DNA from: Branchipolynoe longqiensis
Taxonomy: Eukaryota > Annelida > Polychaeta > Phyllodocida > Polynoidae
Length of the DNA stretch: 64,000 bases
Reading direction: 5' to 3'
Assembly: GCA_030323885.1 (NCBI GenBank)
Contig: CM059199.1
Span: 3,741,923 to 3,805,922, forward strand
Position 1 is the stretch's first letter; each line of letters begins with the position of its first letter. The position numbers were made by a program, and so were the translations under genes. The notes under the pieces were generated by a model. The model did no database searches, was not told where the DNA came from, and saw nothing but the letters and a program-made list of their open reading frames with translations. Shown piece after piece: positions 42,836-53,935 of this stretch.

Positions 42836-43195
42836 ATTAAACCAACGGCAGGAGCCTTTTGTCGCGTTGGACCTTTACAATTACAGCGGAAGCAAATCCA
42901 CACATACAAATCAATTTGATCAAAGAAATCATTTTAAAATGTTTAAACCGCTACTGGAAGTCACACCTAACAAAAAACAACGCCTCCCCCCCACCCCCCA
43001 CCCCCACACACACACCAAACGAATATTTTGTGGAGAGTATATGAATAGAATTTTAGAAGCATTTTCAAATGTTAGGATATTCGGATGTTCAAGCTGGTGA
43101 ACATTAATTCAATTGTAGCTTTTGATATGAGGGGCAAATTTGAATGTGATGTTCCAGATTTTGTACCGTCGATTTAGTATGGTAGATGGTTGGGT
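42836..43195. other. Spacer, nothing recognised
   Basis: AT-rich with a C/CA run near 42985-43015. No repeat family or gene. Confidence 0.5.
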
Positions 43196-43199
43196 GGCC

Positions 43200-44355
43200 T
43201 GTTAAAGAGACTGTAGTGGAGACTGTAGAGTGGATTGTTGAAGGGACTATAGAGGGGACTATAGAGGGGAATGTAGAGGGGAATGTAGAGGGGACTGTAG
43301 ATGTGACTGTAGAGGGGACTGTAGAACTAGAAGGGAATGTAGAGGAGATTAGAGTGGACTGTTGAAGGGACTATAGAGGGGACTGTAGATGGGACTGTAG
43401 AGGGGACTGTCGATGAGACTGTAGAGGGGACTGTAGATGTGACTTGAAGGGGACTGTAGAGGGGGATGTAGAGGGGACTGTAGAGGGGAATGTAGAGGAG
43501 AATGTAGAGCGGACTGTAAAGGGGAATGTAGAGGGGAATGTAGAGCAGACTCTAGTGGGGACTTTAGAGGGGGTGTAGTGGGGACCATAGAGGGACTGTA
43601 AAGGGGACTGAAGAGGGGACTGAAGAGGGGCTGTAGAGGGGACTGTAGAGGAGACTGTAGATCGAACTGTAAAGGGGAATGTAGAGGGGACTGTAGAGCG
43701 GACTGTAGAGGGGAGTGTAGAGGGGGTGTAGTGGGGACCATAGAGGGGACTGCAAAGGGGAATGTAGAGGGGACTGTACAGGGGACTGTACAGGGGACTG
43801 TAGAGGGGACTGTAGCGGGGACTGTAGAGGGGACTGTAGAGGAGACTGTAGAGCGCAGTGTAAAGGGGGCTTTAGAGGGGAATGTAGAGGGGACTGTAGA
43901 GGGGACTGTAGAGGGGGTGTAGTCGGGACCATAGAGGGGATTGTAAAGGGGACTGTAGGGGAGCCTATAGAGGAGACTGTTGAGGGGCCTGTAGAGGGGG
44001 ATGTAGATGGGACTGGAGAGGGGACTGTACAGGGGACTGTAGAGGAGACTGTTGAGATGAATGTAGACGAGACTTTGAGAGAGAGATAGAGGAGACTGTA
44101 GAGAGGACTATAGAGGGGACAGTAGAGAGGACTGTAGAGGGGGCCATAGAAGGGACTGTAAAATGGATTGTAGAGGAGACTGTAGAGGACAATGTACAGG
44201 GGACTGAAGAGAGGACTGTAGAGGAGACTGTAGAGGAGACTGTAGAGGGGACTGTAGATGAGACTGGAGCGGACTGTAGATGAGGATCTTGAGGGGACTG
44301 TAGAGGAGGCTGATGAGTATTGTAGAGGAGACTGTAGAGGGCGCTATTGAAGAAA
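43200..44355. repeat. 12-bp minisatellite GGGGACTGTAGA (locus 2)
   Basis: About 95 units of the same 12-bp word as 1613-1937. Longer repeats appear within it (GTAGTGGGGACCATAGAGG occurs near 43567, 43726 and, as GTAGTCGGGACC, 43917). Open frames are repeat translations. Confidence 0.96.
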
Positions 44356-45160
44356 ATCACACACTACAGCTACATTATGTATATCAAAATGATGTTTACT
44401 TATTGTGTAACAATGCTATATATAGATCACACACCCATATATATATACATATATAATTCCAATTAACATAGTCCCAAATTAAAATGTGAGAAGCGTGTGA
44501 TGAGTCTTGTCTCATGAGTTATCAGCCAACAAGCCTCTGCTACTTCTATTTTCACACTCACCGTTTAGAAGTGCTTTCTTCTGACAGCGTCCTGGCTTCT
44601 TGGCCGTTACGTCACCAATCTCAAGTTCAATCACAAAGGCCCACCCTACATCCCCCATCACCCTTTCAAAGAGTATGTTACTACTAGAAAGATAATCAGT
44701 TATGCCCCACCCCCCTACTAATGCCTACCATACTAGTTTAACATAGTTACCTCCCCGCATATGTTTCTTTTTCGCTTATCTTGTTCTTACCTATCATTCA
44801 TGTACCGATGTTTTGCTTAGTTTCCTGTGATTGTCTATCTGTATATTCTTGTAGATTTGTTTACTGTGTAGGGGCAATTGTGATTAGGGCTGGAAGACCA
44901 GTGCATTAGCACTGACAACATGTTATTCAGAGGAATAAAAAGACTTGAATAAAAAACAACAACAAAATCCTGTCCACTCGTGCGCACTATACATAAAAAA
45001 TGGTATGACAGTGCCATTGCAGTGGAGATCCTACAATACTACTTATGACCACAATTTGGTTACAAGGATAGAGAAATTGGATATACACATATATATATAC
45101 ATGCATACATTTTATAACTTGTGCTAGAATAAATTAGGCTGATTTAGTAAATACAGATAT
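44356..45160. other. Mostly unique spacer, about 800 bp
   Basis: 44470-44720 is non-repetitive and includes CCGTTACGTCACC (CRE-like) and CAATCTCAAGTTCAATCAC. No exon or RNA is recognised. Confidence 0.45.
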
Positions 45161-45165
45161 ATATA

Positions 45166-45648
45166 CAGTACAACCCCGTTAAACCAAGCTCGGTTAAACC
45201 AAACGATCGGTTAATCCAAACTTGTTTCGGCGGCCCGGCAAAATACTACCAGTTATCATAGAAAAAAGTTGGTTAAACCAAAGTCGGTTAATCCAAACTA
45301 TCGGTTAATCCAAACAAAATTGTCGGCCCGAGGCCACTTCCGGTACAGTTAAACCAAACTTTCATTTGGTTTTAATATCATCTGAGACTTTTTTTTATAT
45401 GATTAATGGTAGTATTTTGCCAGGTCACCGAAAAAGTTTGGATTAACCGATCGTTTGATTTAACCGAGGTTGGTTTAATGGAGTTAAACTGTATATACAT
45501 AAAAAAAACAATAATCATAATGTCCACGTACATTGTACATTCATAATGCACTCCCGTTTTTGCCAAAGCCAAGTCAAAGTCAAAGCTTGGTTAAACCAAT
45601 GATCGGTTAATCCAATCAAATTTCTAGGGTCCCTTCAAGTTTGGTTAT
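45166..45648. mobile_element. pogo-like MITE type A, right end lost
   Basis: It starts CAGTACAACCCCGTTAAACC next to TA. The palindrome returns at GGTTTAATGGAGTTAAACTG (about 45470-45491). A 150-bp unit with AGGGTCCCTTCAAGTTTGG follows and is cut before the last bases. Subterminal GATCGGTTAATCCAAAC words repeat in both orientations. TA flank and CAGT end match pogo/Tigger. Confidence 0.88.
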
Positions 45649-45734
45649 GTGTGTGTAGATATATAGATTTTGCTTTCAAAGGTATCCCGATGACTTATAT
45701 CACAATGTGGTCCTTATTCAATTATTCTGAATGT

Positions 45735-46074
45735 TTGTTGTTTGTTTGTTGTTGTTTTACATCCTAGCAACATCTAAGGTCATATCAGGATGGGTACCAA
45801 CTTGTCACAGTGCGCACTCATGGTGACTTTATAGTGCTGTCCCACTGGGAAACCAGGCCGCCGGCACCATGACCTGGTATCCCACGCAGTCACATTATCC
45901 TGACACTGAGCACACCAGTCCTTGCCCGGTCCTAATAATTCCGAGCTCCTGGCTAGGAAGCGACAAGTATCAATTTTTAAGTCATTGGTTTGACCTGACC
46001 AGGGTTCGAACCCACGACCCCACGATGTACCAGCACCGGAGACGGACGCTCTAACTCATTCGGCCATCCCGACA
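45735..46074 (-). mobile_element. tRNA-SINE, subfamily A
   Basis: Inverted tail TTTTACATCCTAGCAACATC at the left. The head ends CTCTAACTCATTCGGCCATC at the right. Confidence 0.93.
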
Positions 46075-46373
46075 GTTATTCTGAATGTGTTAAGGCTATG
46101 CTTAAGTGTATTTGAGTGCATGAATGAGAGTTTTTGTTTGTTTTTTAATCCACAAATTTTATTTTGAATATTGTTTTCTCTTACCTGTGCATCAATTAGA
46201 TATGTAGACAGGAAAGCAAAGACTATCCCGGTGGTACATGCACCTTTCTATGCATGCAACAACAAATATCCACATGATGAGCCAGTTCATGTATATCCTC
46301 CGTGAGATAATTGTTCATTTAGAAGTCAGTAGTCCCTTGTTCGCTGGTTCCTGAATATTCCTGAGCACCTACC
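46075..46373. other. Spacer, nothing recognised
   Basis: AT-rich sequence with no identified feature. Confidence 0.5.
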
Positions 46374-46770
46374 ACGCATGGGGGCCAGAATCGGTAGAGC
46401 GCAGACCTCCCGTGTGGGAGATCGGAAGTTTGATTGCCGGTCGAGTCAAACCAATGACATACAACATTGGTACTTGTCGCCAGTTTGAATCCCAGCCGAG
46501 TCAAAGCAACGACTTATCAAATTTATACTTGTCGCTTCCGAGCTTGGCGCTCAGCATTAATATGATAGGACAAGGACCGGTTAGTTCACTGTCAGTAAAA
46601 TCTGGCCGAGTGGGATATCGGGTCACGGTGCGGGTGGCCTGATTTCGCAGTGGGGCAGCAAGCACTATGATATAAAGTCGCCATGAGTGTGCACTGTCAC
46701 AAATCGGTACCCATCCGCATATGACATTTAGATGTTGCCAGGACGTAAAACTCCAACAACCAACTAAGCA
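46374..46770 (+). mobile_element. tRNA-SINE, subfamily B, with duplicated B-box segment
   Basis: The segment from the B box to GTACTTGTCGC occurs twice in succession (about 46428-46481 and 46481-46537, the second as AGTTTGAATCCCAGCCGAG), so two B-box regions are present. The body and tail are complete. Confidence 0.9.
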
Positions 46771-46789
46771 ATCCTGAGCACCTAATGCT

Positions 46790-47345
46790 CTCCGTACATG
46801 CTCTGCCGGGACCGATGGTTGTGAACTGACTGCTCATCAGGACTAGTTGGCGAGGAGAGTGAGACTGAGAGAGTGTGTGCTTTCTTTATATTTCTGGAGT
46901 ATCCTGCCGGGTTTGTATGACGATGAAGGATTAGGGGACAGGTAACCCTCCTAACCTCTCCAGGTGAGGCCTACTTAGGGCACTTGTACCTGTGGATTTA
47001 ACCAGGTGTCCGTTGATAGCGTAAGGGGTGGGTGGGGGGTGAGGGGGTGGGGGTGGAGGGCCGGGCAGCGGGGCGGGGCGCGGACCGGCGCGACACGGCG
47101 CGACCAGGGGTGGGGGCCCGGGGCCCGGGGCCGGGGGGCCGGGGTGCGCGGGGACAGGCGGCATGCTTGCCGACTGTCATCGCCTGACGGGCCGCACACA
47201 CCGGGGGTGACCTCAGGGGACACCGGCCCCCGGCCCCTCGGCTCTCCAGACCCCGGCTCCCCGGGCCCCCTGCCCCCTGGCCCGGGCTCACCCGCCCGCC
47301 AGCCTGCCTGTCACCGCCAATCCTGGGGCAGATGCCGTAGGGTCA
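46790..47345. promoter_or_regulatory. CpG-island-like GC-rich block
   Basis: From about 47020 to 47330 the sequence is extremely G+C rich with many CpGs (GGGGCGGGGCGCGGACCGG, CGACACGGCGCGACC). It is not a simple repeat, unlike other GC stretches here. E-box-like CACCTG words and GGTGACCTCAGGGGACACC occur. The frames have no recognisable domain and no exon is evident. It could be a promoter of an unannotated transcript or a regulatory element. Confidence 0.45.
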
Positions 47346-47351
47346 TGGTAG

Positions 47352-47353
<2 letters not shown>

Positions 47354-47397
<44 letters not shown>

Positions 47398-47398
47398 C
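47354..47398. repeat. (TA)n microsatellite
   Basis: Clean TA run immediately after the GC-rich block. Confidence 0.95.
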
Positions 47399-48184
47399 AT
47401 TTAGACTAGTTGTTATAATTCCTTTACGAACAATAGTGTCCCTAGCCCCTTTAAAAAAAAGACAATGCTTATAATGAACTTATTTTAACCAACCAAATCC
47501 CCCCCCCCCCCCTCCCCAATACATCCCTTAGCATTCTACCAAAGTCCAGACTCTCCTATACTAAAGCACACACTGAACGCTTGCTACAAACTAGATATAT
47601 CACAACCACTTAGTCAGCAAAATTTAGATTACACCTTAACCCAGACTACACTGACATAGCCCTGCCTAGAAAACTAACTAAAACACCAAATGCATACACT
47701 GACCAGATATGTCACAAACTCTTAATTAATTGAATGTAATAACAATATTTTATTATCTTAAAATTGTTCTTGTAATTAAATCGTGTAAATGACTGAAGTT
47801 AAGCATGGCCGGAAGACTAGTGTCTCGGTGCTGAAAAAAAGACTATTTAGATTAATCAAAATATATACTAACAATATAACATATGTGCTTATAAACTATA
47901 TATCCGATGTAGTGCCACTGGGCTGACAATAGTCGGCTCAGTCGGGTATAGTCGGCGACTGTCCGTACGTTAGTGTGGATAGCCACGGCTGAGAAGGAAC
48001 GCGTGAATAGAACAACCACACGCACACTTGTCTATTCAGAAGGGAAGCGCCAAAAAGCACCTGACATCCGGTTTGGTGTCACTCTCCTCCCACAGGTGAG
48101 GTACTACTGAAGCCCCTGATCACCACACACATAGATGCACATCTGTATACACGTACACATCTACATATACATACATATATATAA
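47399..48184. other. Mostly unique spacer
   Basis: A poly-C run near 47500 and unique AT-rich sequence. No gene or repeat family member seen. Confidence 0.5.
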
Positions 48185-49070
48185 ATATACATATATCTAT
48201 ATATGCATATGTATAGGTATGTTTTGGTATGTATAGGTATGCATAGGTAGGTATAGGGAAGTATAGGTATGGATGGGTAGGGATAGGTATGGATAATTAT
48301 GGATCAGTATAAATAGCTTTATATAGGAATATATAGGTATATGTAGGTGTATCTAAGCATATATACGTATATATAGGTACATATAGGTACATATAGGCAT
48401 ATATAGGCATGTGTTATATAGGTATACAGGTATATATAGGTATAGATAGGTACATATAGGTATGATTAGGTATATATAGGTATATATAGATATATATAGG
48501 TGTGTATAGGTATATATAGGTGTGCATAGGTATATATAGGTATATATATAGGTATATATATAGGTATATATAGGTATATAGGTATATATAGGTATATATA
48601 AGTATATATAGGTATATTTAGATATATAGGTATATATAGGTATATAGATATATATAATTATATAGGTATATATAGGTATATATAGGTATATATAGGTATA
48701 TATAGGTATATATAGGTATATATAGGTATATATAGGTATTTATAGGGATGGATAGGTATATGTAGGTATATGTGGGTATGTGTAGGCATATATAGGTGTA
48801 TATAGGTGTATATAGGTAGATATATGCAAATACAGGCAAATACAGGCATATATAGCTATATATTGGTTTATGTGATGAATAGCTTATTATGTGAGTATAA
48901 ACATACAAAGGGAATTGACTGTCAGTGGCACCAGAGGATTTCTATATTGGCATATATAGGTAGATATAGGTATATAATATATTGTTTTATTTGGGTGTAC
49001 ATAGATATACATAGATGTACATAAAATATGTAGATATATATAGATATACATAGATATATCTATATATATG
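48185..49070. repeat. 10-bp minisatellite GGTATATATA
   Basis: GGTATATATA units with GGTATGTATA, GGTACATATA and GGTGTATATA variants. The most regular block is at 48660-48740. The last 150 bp is degenerate. Confidence 0.94.
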
Positions 49071-49151
49071 CATACATAAAATAGATACACATAGATATAT
49101 ATCTATATATGTATCTAAATGTATCTATATATATATATATATATATATATA
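49071..49151. repeat. TA-rich microsatellite
   Basis: ATAGATATA and TA runs leading to the next MITE. Confidence 0.85.
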
Positions 49152-49328
49152 CAGTAAGCCGTCTTTGACTCGACCGACCTTGGGACTGACTTTAAGTGGT
49201 CGATTTAGGGAGGTGGTCGATTTAAGGAGTTAGAACATAGTCACAATGGTATTACTGGGCCCAGATAAAGTGAGCAATATAGAGGAGTGGTCGATCTGTG
49301 GAGGTGGTCGGTTAGAGAGGTTTTACTG
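49152..49328. mobile_element. pogo-like MITE type B, second copy
   Basis: It starts CAGTAAGCCGTCTTTGACTC and ends GTTAGAGAGGTTTTACTG, flanked by TA. It shares with 11246-11435 the words TTAAGTGGTCGATTTAGGG and GGAGTGGTCGATCTGTGGAG. Confidence 0.85.
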
Positions 49329-49565
49329 TAGATATAAATATAGATATAGATATATATATATATATATATGGATATGCATATGGTTATGGATATGGATATA
49401 GATATATATATATATATAGATATAGAGATAGATATAGATGTAGATGTAGATGTAGATGTAGATGTGGATGTAGATGTAGATGTAGATGTAGATGTAGATA
49501 TAGATATATAGATAGATATACATATTCAAATACACATAAATATATATATATATACCCGCGCCAGA

Positions 49566-49607
<42 letters not shown>

Positions 49608-49620
49608 GATATATATCCGT
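49329..49620. repeat. TA / TAGATG microsatellites
   Basis: TATA and GATATA runs enclose a (GTAGAT)n block at about 49436-49500. Confidence 0.93.
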
Positions 49621-49880
49621 GACAAGGGTATTATTCCCCGAGCTACACTCTCCACTCGCCCGGCAGGGAGCCGTGTGGTGCTTGCAAACACGTTGCATTT
49701 GTACGGCATTATCAAAATAAATTGTATGAGCCGAGGAGATTTCCCAGTAGGATACCTTTATCTGCGACGGAAATTTGCCCAAGCCCCGGCAAAATGGTTG
49801 CCATAATTTAGCTGTCAGCGTGCGCAACGCCCGTGAGAGCGGCGAGAGTGTCACGTGACTGCCGCGAGATGGCGCGGGCG
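49621..49880. promoter_or_regulatory. Candidate regulatory island with a CTCF-like site
   Basis: Non-repetitive sequence with TTATCAAAATAAATTG, GATACCTTTATCTG (GATA-type), ATAATTTAGCTGTCAGCG (Meis-type core CTGTCA), TGTCACGTGACTG (E-box) and CCGCGAGATGGCGC at 49862-49875, which matches 12 of 14 CTCF core positions. No exon. Confidence 0.4.
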
Positions 49881-50030
49881 GCGGTAGGGGAGGGGGTGGG
49901 GGGAGGGGGAGGGGGAGGGGGGAAGGGGGAGGGGGGGGAGGGGGAGGGAGAGGGGGAGGGGGAGGTGATGGGGAGCAGGAGCGGGAGGGGGAGGGGAGGG
50001 GGAGGGGGAGGGGGAGGGGAGGAACACGGC
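49881..50030. repeat. G-rich GGGAGGGGGAGG tract
   Basis: G runs of three to nine separated by single A residues on the plus strand; very strong G-quadruplex potential. Confidence 0.95.
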
Positions 50031-50077
50031 GCGGTCAGGGAGGGTAAAAGACATGTGATTCGGGAAATGGTGGTTGG

Positions 50078-50424
50078 ATTGTTGTTGGAGTTTTACATCC
50101 TGGCAACATCTAAGGTCATATCAGGACAGATACAGACTTGTGACAGTGTGTACTCATGGTGACTGTATAGTGCTGCCCCACTGGGAGACCAGGCCTTCAG
50201 AACCATGACCTGATATCCCACTCACTCATATTATCCCGACACTGAGCCAACCAGTCCTTGTCCTATCCTATTATATTAATGCTGACTGTTTGGCTAGGAA
50301 GAGACATGTATCAATTTTAAAGGCATTAGTTTGACTCGACCATGGTTCAAATTCATGGGTTCAAATCTCATGATCTACCAAAACGGGAGATGGCCGCTCA
50401 TCTCATTCGGCCATCCCGGTTGGT
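50078..50424 (-). mobile_element. tRNA-SINE, subfamily A
   Basis: Inverted tail GTTTTACATCCTGGCAACATC at the left end, worn head at the right. A short duplication around the B box (TTCAAATTCATGGGTTCAAA). Confidence 0.9.
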
Positions 50425-50888
50425 GTAGAATGAGTAAGACTAATTATCTGTGATTCAAATTTCACCTGGTTAATTAATTAATGTAATTAATAGAACTACT
50501 TGGGTACATGGCTGAAGATATATGGATACTATGACTATGAGAATCTTTTGGCGTCTGAGTATATTTTGTTGAGATTGACTAGGGTCAAAGTTTACCTAGT
50601 TCATTCAATTCATCCAGTTTAGTTGTTTTCTCTCAAATAAAAGTCATCGTTGTGTTTTCCAGACAAAATCTATCAATTTCATATTGAGTAGGGCATTATA
50701 TAGGGGATGTGCCAGCTTCTGTGAAAAAAACAGATTTGCATTTGATCATTCAGCAATCGATGGCAGGCTTCAAGCTCTAATAACGGTCGTATGCATTGCG
50801 GTTATCATTTTGCCACCCAAATGCGCGTTTCATATGGTTTTTGTAACCTATGAACGCTTAAGGATGGAACGTAAAGCCCTTGAAGACA
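50425..50888. other. Unique spacer
   Basis: AT-rich sequence. The 77-codon frame at 50684-50917 shows no recognisable domain and runs into a repeat, so I do not call it. Confidence 0.5.
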
Positions 50889-51219
50889 AGAAAACCATGT
50901 TACCGTGGCAGCATTAAGGGTGGAGATGAATGGAACTCCCAACATTTCCCGACCAGCCACTGCAGGGACAAATAGTTTGCGCATGTCTTGACGTGCTCTT
51001 GCCATTGTGAGACCTCTATTTGCTCCCCGAGAGAGTGCCGCTAGTAACTTGCAAAAGCCAGCAGCACTTCCAACACTTTGCAAGCAGCTTTTATGAAATG
51101 TCCATCCGCATGAAATAACATCACTCTCACAGCAGAGATCTAATTGGAGAGCGGTGGTTAAGTAATGAAAGCAGTCTTTGTCGCATTGTGACTGACAACA
51201 TGATGATGATGTTATATAT
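50889..51219 (-). mobile_element. Dispersed repeat X, copy 1
   Basis: Shares with 52075-52512 and 53385-53870 the minus-strand order CGACAAAGACTGCTTTCATT, then GCAAGTTACTAGCGGCACTC, then CCCTGCAGTGGCTGGTCGGG, then CATGGTTTTC. In this copy a frame of about 100 codons through the repeat remains open. Family unknown; it may be a fragment of an old transposon coding region. Confidence 0.8.
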
Positions 51220-51326
51220 GTATATATAAACACATTTATATACACATATAATATATATACATATATATATATCTTGTCTATTATATTACGCACATCGATA
51301 CCTTCTTCACCAAAATAAGCACACAC

Positions 51327-51495
51327 AGGTTCGAACCCTGGTCGAGGCAAAGCAATGACTTAAAAATTGATACTTGTCGCTTCATAGCCAGGCACTCTAA
51401 AGTCACCATGAGTGCACACTGTTGCAAGTAGGTACCTATCCTGATATGACCTTAAATCTTGCCAGGACATGCAATTCCAACAACCAACCAACCAA
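51327..51495 (+). mobile_element. tRNA-SINE with internal deletion
   Basis: Begins at the B box (GGTTCGAACCCTGGTCGAGG), jumps from CCAGGCACTC to TAAAGTCACC, and ends with the tail CTTGCCAGGACATGC. Confidence 0.88.
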
Positions 51496-51519
51496 AATAG
51501 CATCCACCATCCCATAATA

Positions 51520-52023
51520 CAGTATAACCCTGTTAAGCCAAGCTCGGTTAAACCAAACGATCGGTTAATCAACATTTTTTTCGGCAGCCCGGCAAAATAC
51601 TACCATTTATCATGTAAAAAAGTTGGTGAAACCAAAGTCGGTTAATCCAAATTATCGGTAAATCCAAACAAAATTGTCAGACCCCAGGGCACTCTGGTAT
51701 GGTTAAACCAAACTTTCATGTGGTTATAAGGTCGAGACCTACTGAATTTTATATGATAAATCGTAGTATTTTGCCGGGCTGCCGAAAAATGTTTGGATTA
51801 AATGATCGTTTGGTTTAACTGAGCTTGGTTTAACGGGGTTATACTGTACATATATACAAACACAATAATCAAAGTGTCCACATACATTGTATATTACATG
51901 TGCAATACATGCTTACTCAAAGTCAAAGTCAAAGTCAAAGCCAAAGCTTGGTTAAACCAATGATCCGTTAATCTAAACAAATTTCTAGGATCCCTTCAAG
52001 TTTGGTTTAACGGGGTTATACTG
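51520..52023. mobile_element. pogo-like MITE type A, complete, 504 bp
   Basis: CAGTATAACCCTGTTAAGCC to GGTTTAACGGGGTTATACTG, flanked by TA on both sides (51518-51519 and 52024-52025). A central copy of the terminal repeat near 51825-51847 (ACGGGGTTATACTGTA) shows the element is a fusion of a 330-bp palindrome and a 175-bp extension. Confidence 0.93.
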
Positions 52024-52074
52024 TAGTCGACAATAGGTCAAACCAACCCTACAATAGACAGGCACAATATGGAG

Positions 52075-52512
52075 GCAGCACATAGCATGCAGGTATTGCA
52101 ATACCTCAGGGAGCTTAACGCCCCTGCCCTGCAAAGTTGTAAACCACTGCCTTGTGGTACAGGTTCTTGACAGAACCGAAGGCTAAGGGAGCAAACCCTA
52201 AACAGAAAACCATGTCACTGTGGCAGCATTAAGGGCGGCTTGATGTATTGAACTCCCAACATCTCGCGACCAGCCACTGCAGGGACAAATAGTTTTGCGC
52301 CTGTCTGGACATGTTCTTGCCGGTGTGAAACCTCTATTTGCTCCCCGAGAGAGTGCCGCTGGTAACTTGCAAAAACCCAGCAGCACTTCAACACTTTTGC
52401 AGGCAGCTTTCATGAAATGTACAACCGCACAAAGGAGAGCGGCAGTCAAGTAATGAAAGCAGTCTTTGTCGCATCGCGACCGACTGCATGATGATGATGA
52501 TGATGACATAGC
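52075..52512 (-). mobile_element. Dispersed repeat X, copy 2
   Basis: Minus-strand copy matching 53385-53870 over its full length, including the 3' part with TGTACCACAAGGCAGTGGTTT and CTCCCTGAGGTATT. It starts at a (CAT)n run, as copies 1 and 3 do. Confidence 0.85.
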
Positions 52513-53384
52513 ATAACACAATAAATGCATTGAATAGTGTACGCCTGCGTCTTCGCAAACATTAACTTATTTAAAATAAACCAAATAATTGCTTCGCAAT
52601 GGCCATTTTATGATCCGCTAAGAAGGGTGCTTCATGAAGGACTTTTACGAGCAACTTTTTTCTCCCCCCACACTGCAACTTTATTTTCATGCGCTTAATC
52701 GGCCCTCCCGTTTTAAACATTTATCGTGGGTTTAAAAAAAATTAAAATGTGGGCGTGGCTTTTGTTGAGCACCAAGCCGAGCTCATACCATCAGGACCGG
52801 ACTGGTGAACTAATAAAACACCGACTGCAAAAAATAGAAATAAATAAATAAAGTTAAAAATAACCAGCAAATGAACTGCTCTCACTAGTCTCAGCAAATC
52901 CCAGTGGAATATCAACAAATATACCCGAGATAAAACACACACGGCCGAAGTAGAATTGGCAGTGTTTTTGTTGTTTAACTTCTAGTAAAAATATTACTAT
53001 GGATCAATATTTGATGTAATTCTCCGGTGATTTGTTCTGAGCACAGGACCACGCGATTACAAACTAATTGGAAACCATTAGGCGACACTTTAATCTGATA
53101 GCATTGTCTAATTTTGTCCCCACGCAGCATGTAAGCGTGATATGCATCTGTGGAACCAAGATCAAAAGGCTTTTTTATTCTGGCGAATCTGTGCATTGTT
53201 TTCATAAAGTGTGTGGAAGATCTGGCCCAGGGTTTATTTGTATGTTGTTAACGATTATCAGCGAACTGCTGATGCAATCTCAGAACTATCTGAGTGATGG
53301 TAAACACAGAGCATTATAGTGCCATAATGTTACACGGTAATTGCTACACAAGTCATTATCGATTACAGGCTCTTGTAAACCTAT
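52513..53384. other. Largest transposon-free block, about 870 bp
   Basis: No repeat family or tandem array is seen. The sequence has several A/T-rich homeodomain-type words (GGCCATTTTATGATCC, CTTTATTTTCATGCG, TAAACATTTATCG), a KLF/EGR-type GTGGGCGTGGC and AAGATCAAAAGG. No exon with domain similarity. It is a candidate conserved non-coding element by position and uniqueness. Confidence 0.4.
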
Positions 53385-53870
53385 TACAGACATCATCATC
53401 ATCATGCTGTCGGTCGCGATGCGACAAAGACTGCTTTCATTACTTGACTGCCGCTCTCCATTTAGATCTCTGCTGTGAGAGTTCCGTCCATGAGTTGGTC
53501 TTAATGTCTCTCAGCTTCAGGTTTCTCTTGATGGTATACATTTCATGAAAGCTGCCTGCAAAAGTGTTGAAGTGCTGCTGGCTTTTGCAAGTTACTAGCG
53601 GCACTCTCTAAGGGAGCAAATATAGGTCTCACACCGGCAAGAACATGTCAAGACAGGCGCACACTATTTGTCCCTGCAGTGGCTGGTCGGGAGATGTTGG
53701 GAGTTCCCTTCATCACCGCCCTTAATGCTGCCGCGATAACATGGTTTTCTGTTAGGGTTTGCTCCCTTAGCCTTTGATTCTAGAACCAGAACTTGTACCA
53801 CAAGGCAGTGGTTTAGAACTTTGCAAGGCAGAGGCGTCAAACTCCCTGAGGTATTTTAGCACCTAAGGTA
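53385..53870 (+). mobile_element. Dispersed repeat X, copy 3
   Basis: Plus-strand copy beginning at (CAT)n with CTGTCGGTCGCGATGCGAC. It carries a 55-bp extra piece (53490-53540) absent from copy 2 and ends near CTCCCTGAGGTATT. A 50-bp fragment of the same start is at 27795-27845. Confidence 0.85.
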
Positions 53871-53935
53871 TCCAAGGTACTGCATTACCCGCATACCATT
53901 TTACAGTACAACCCCGTTAACCCAAGCTCGGTTAA

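Noticed and set aside
50684..50917. 77-codon frame with a hydrophobic segment
   Set aside because: No recognisable domain, its end lies in dispersed repeat X, and codon content gives no support.
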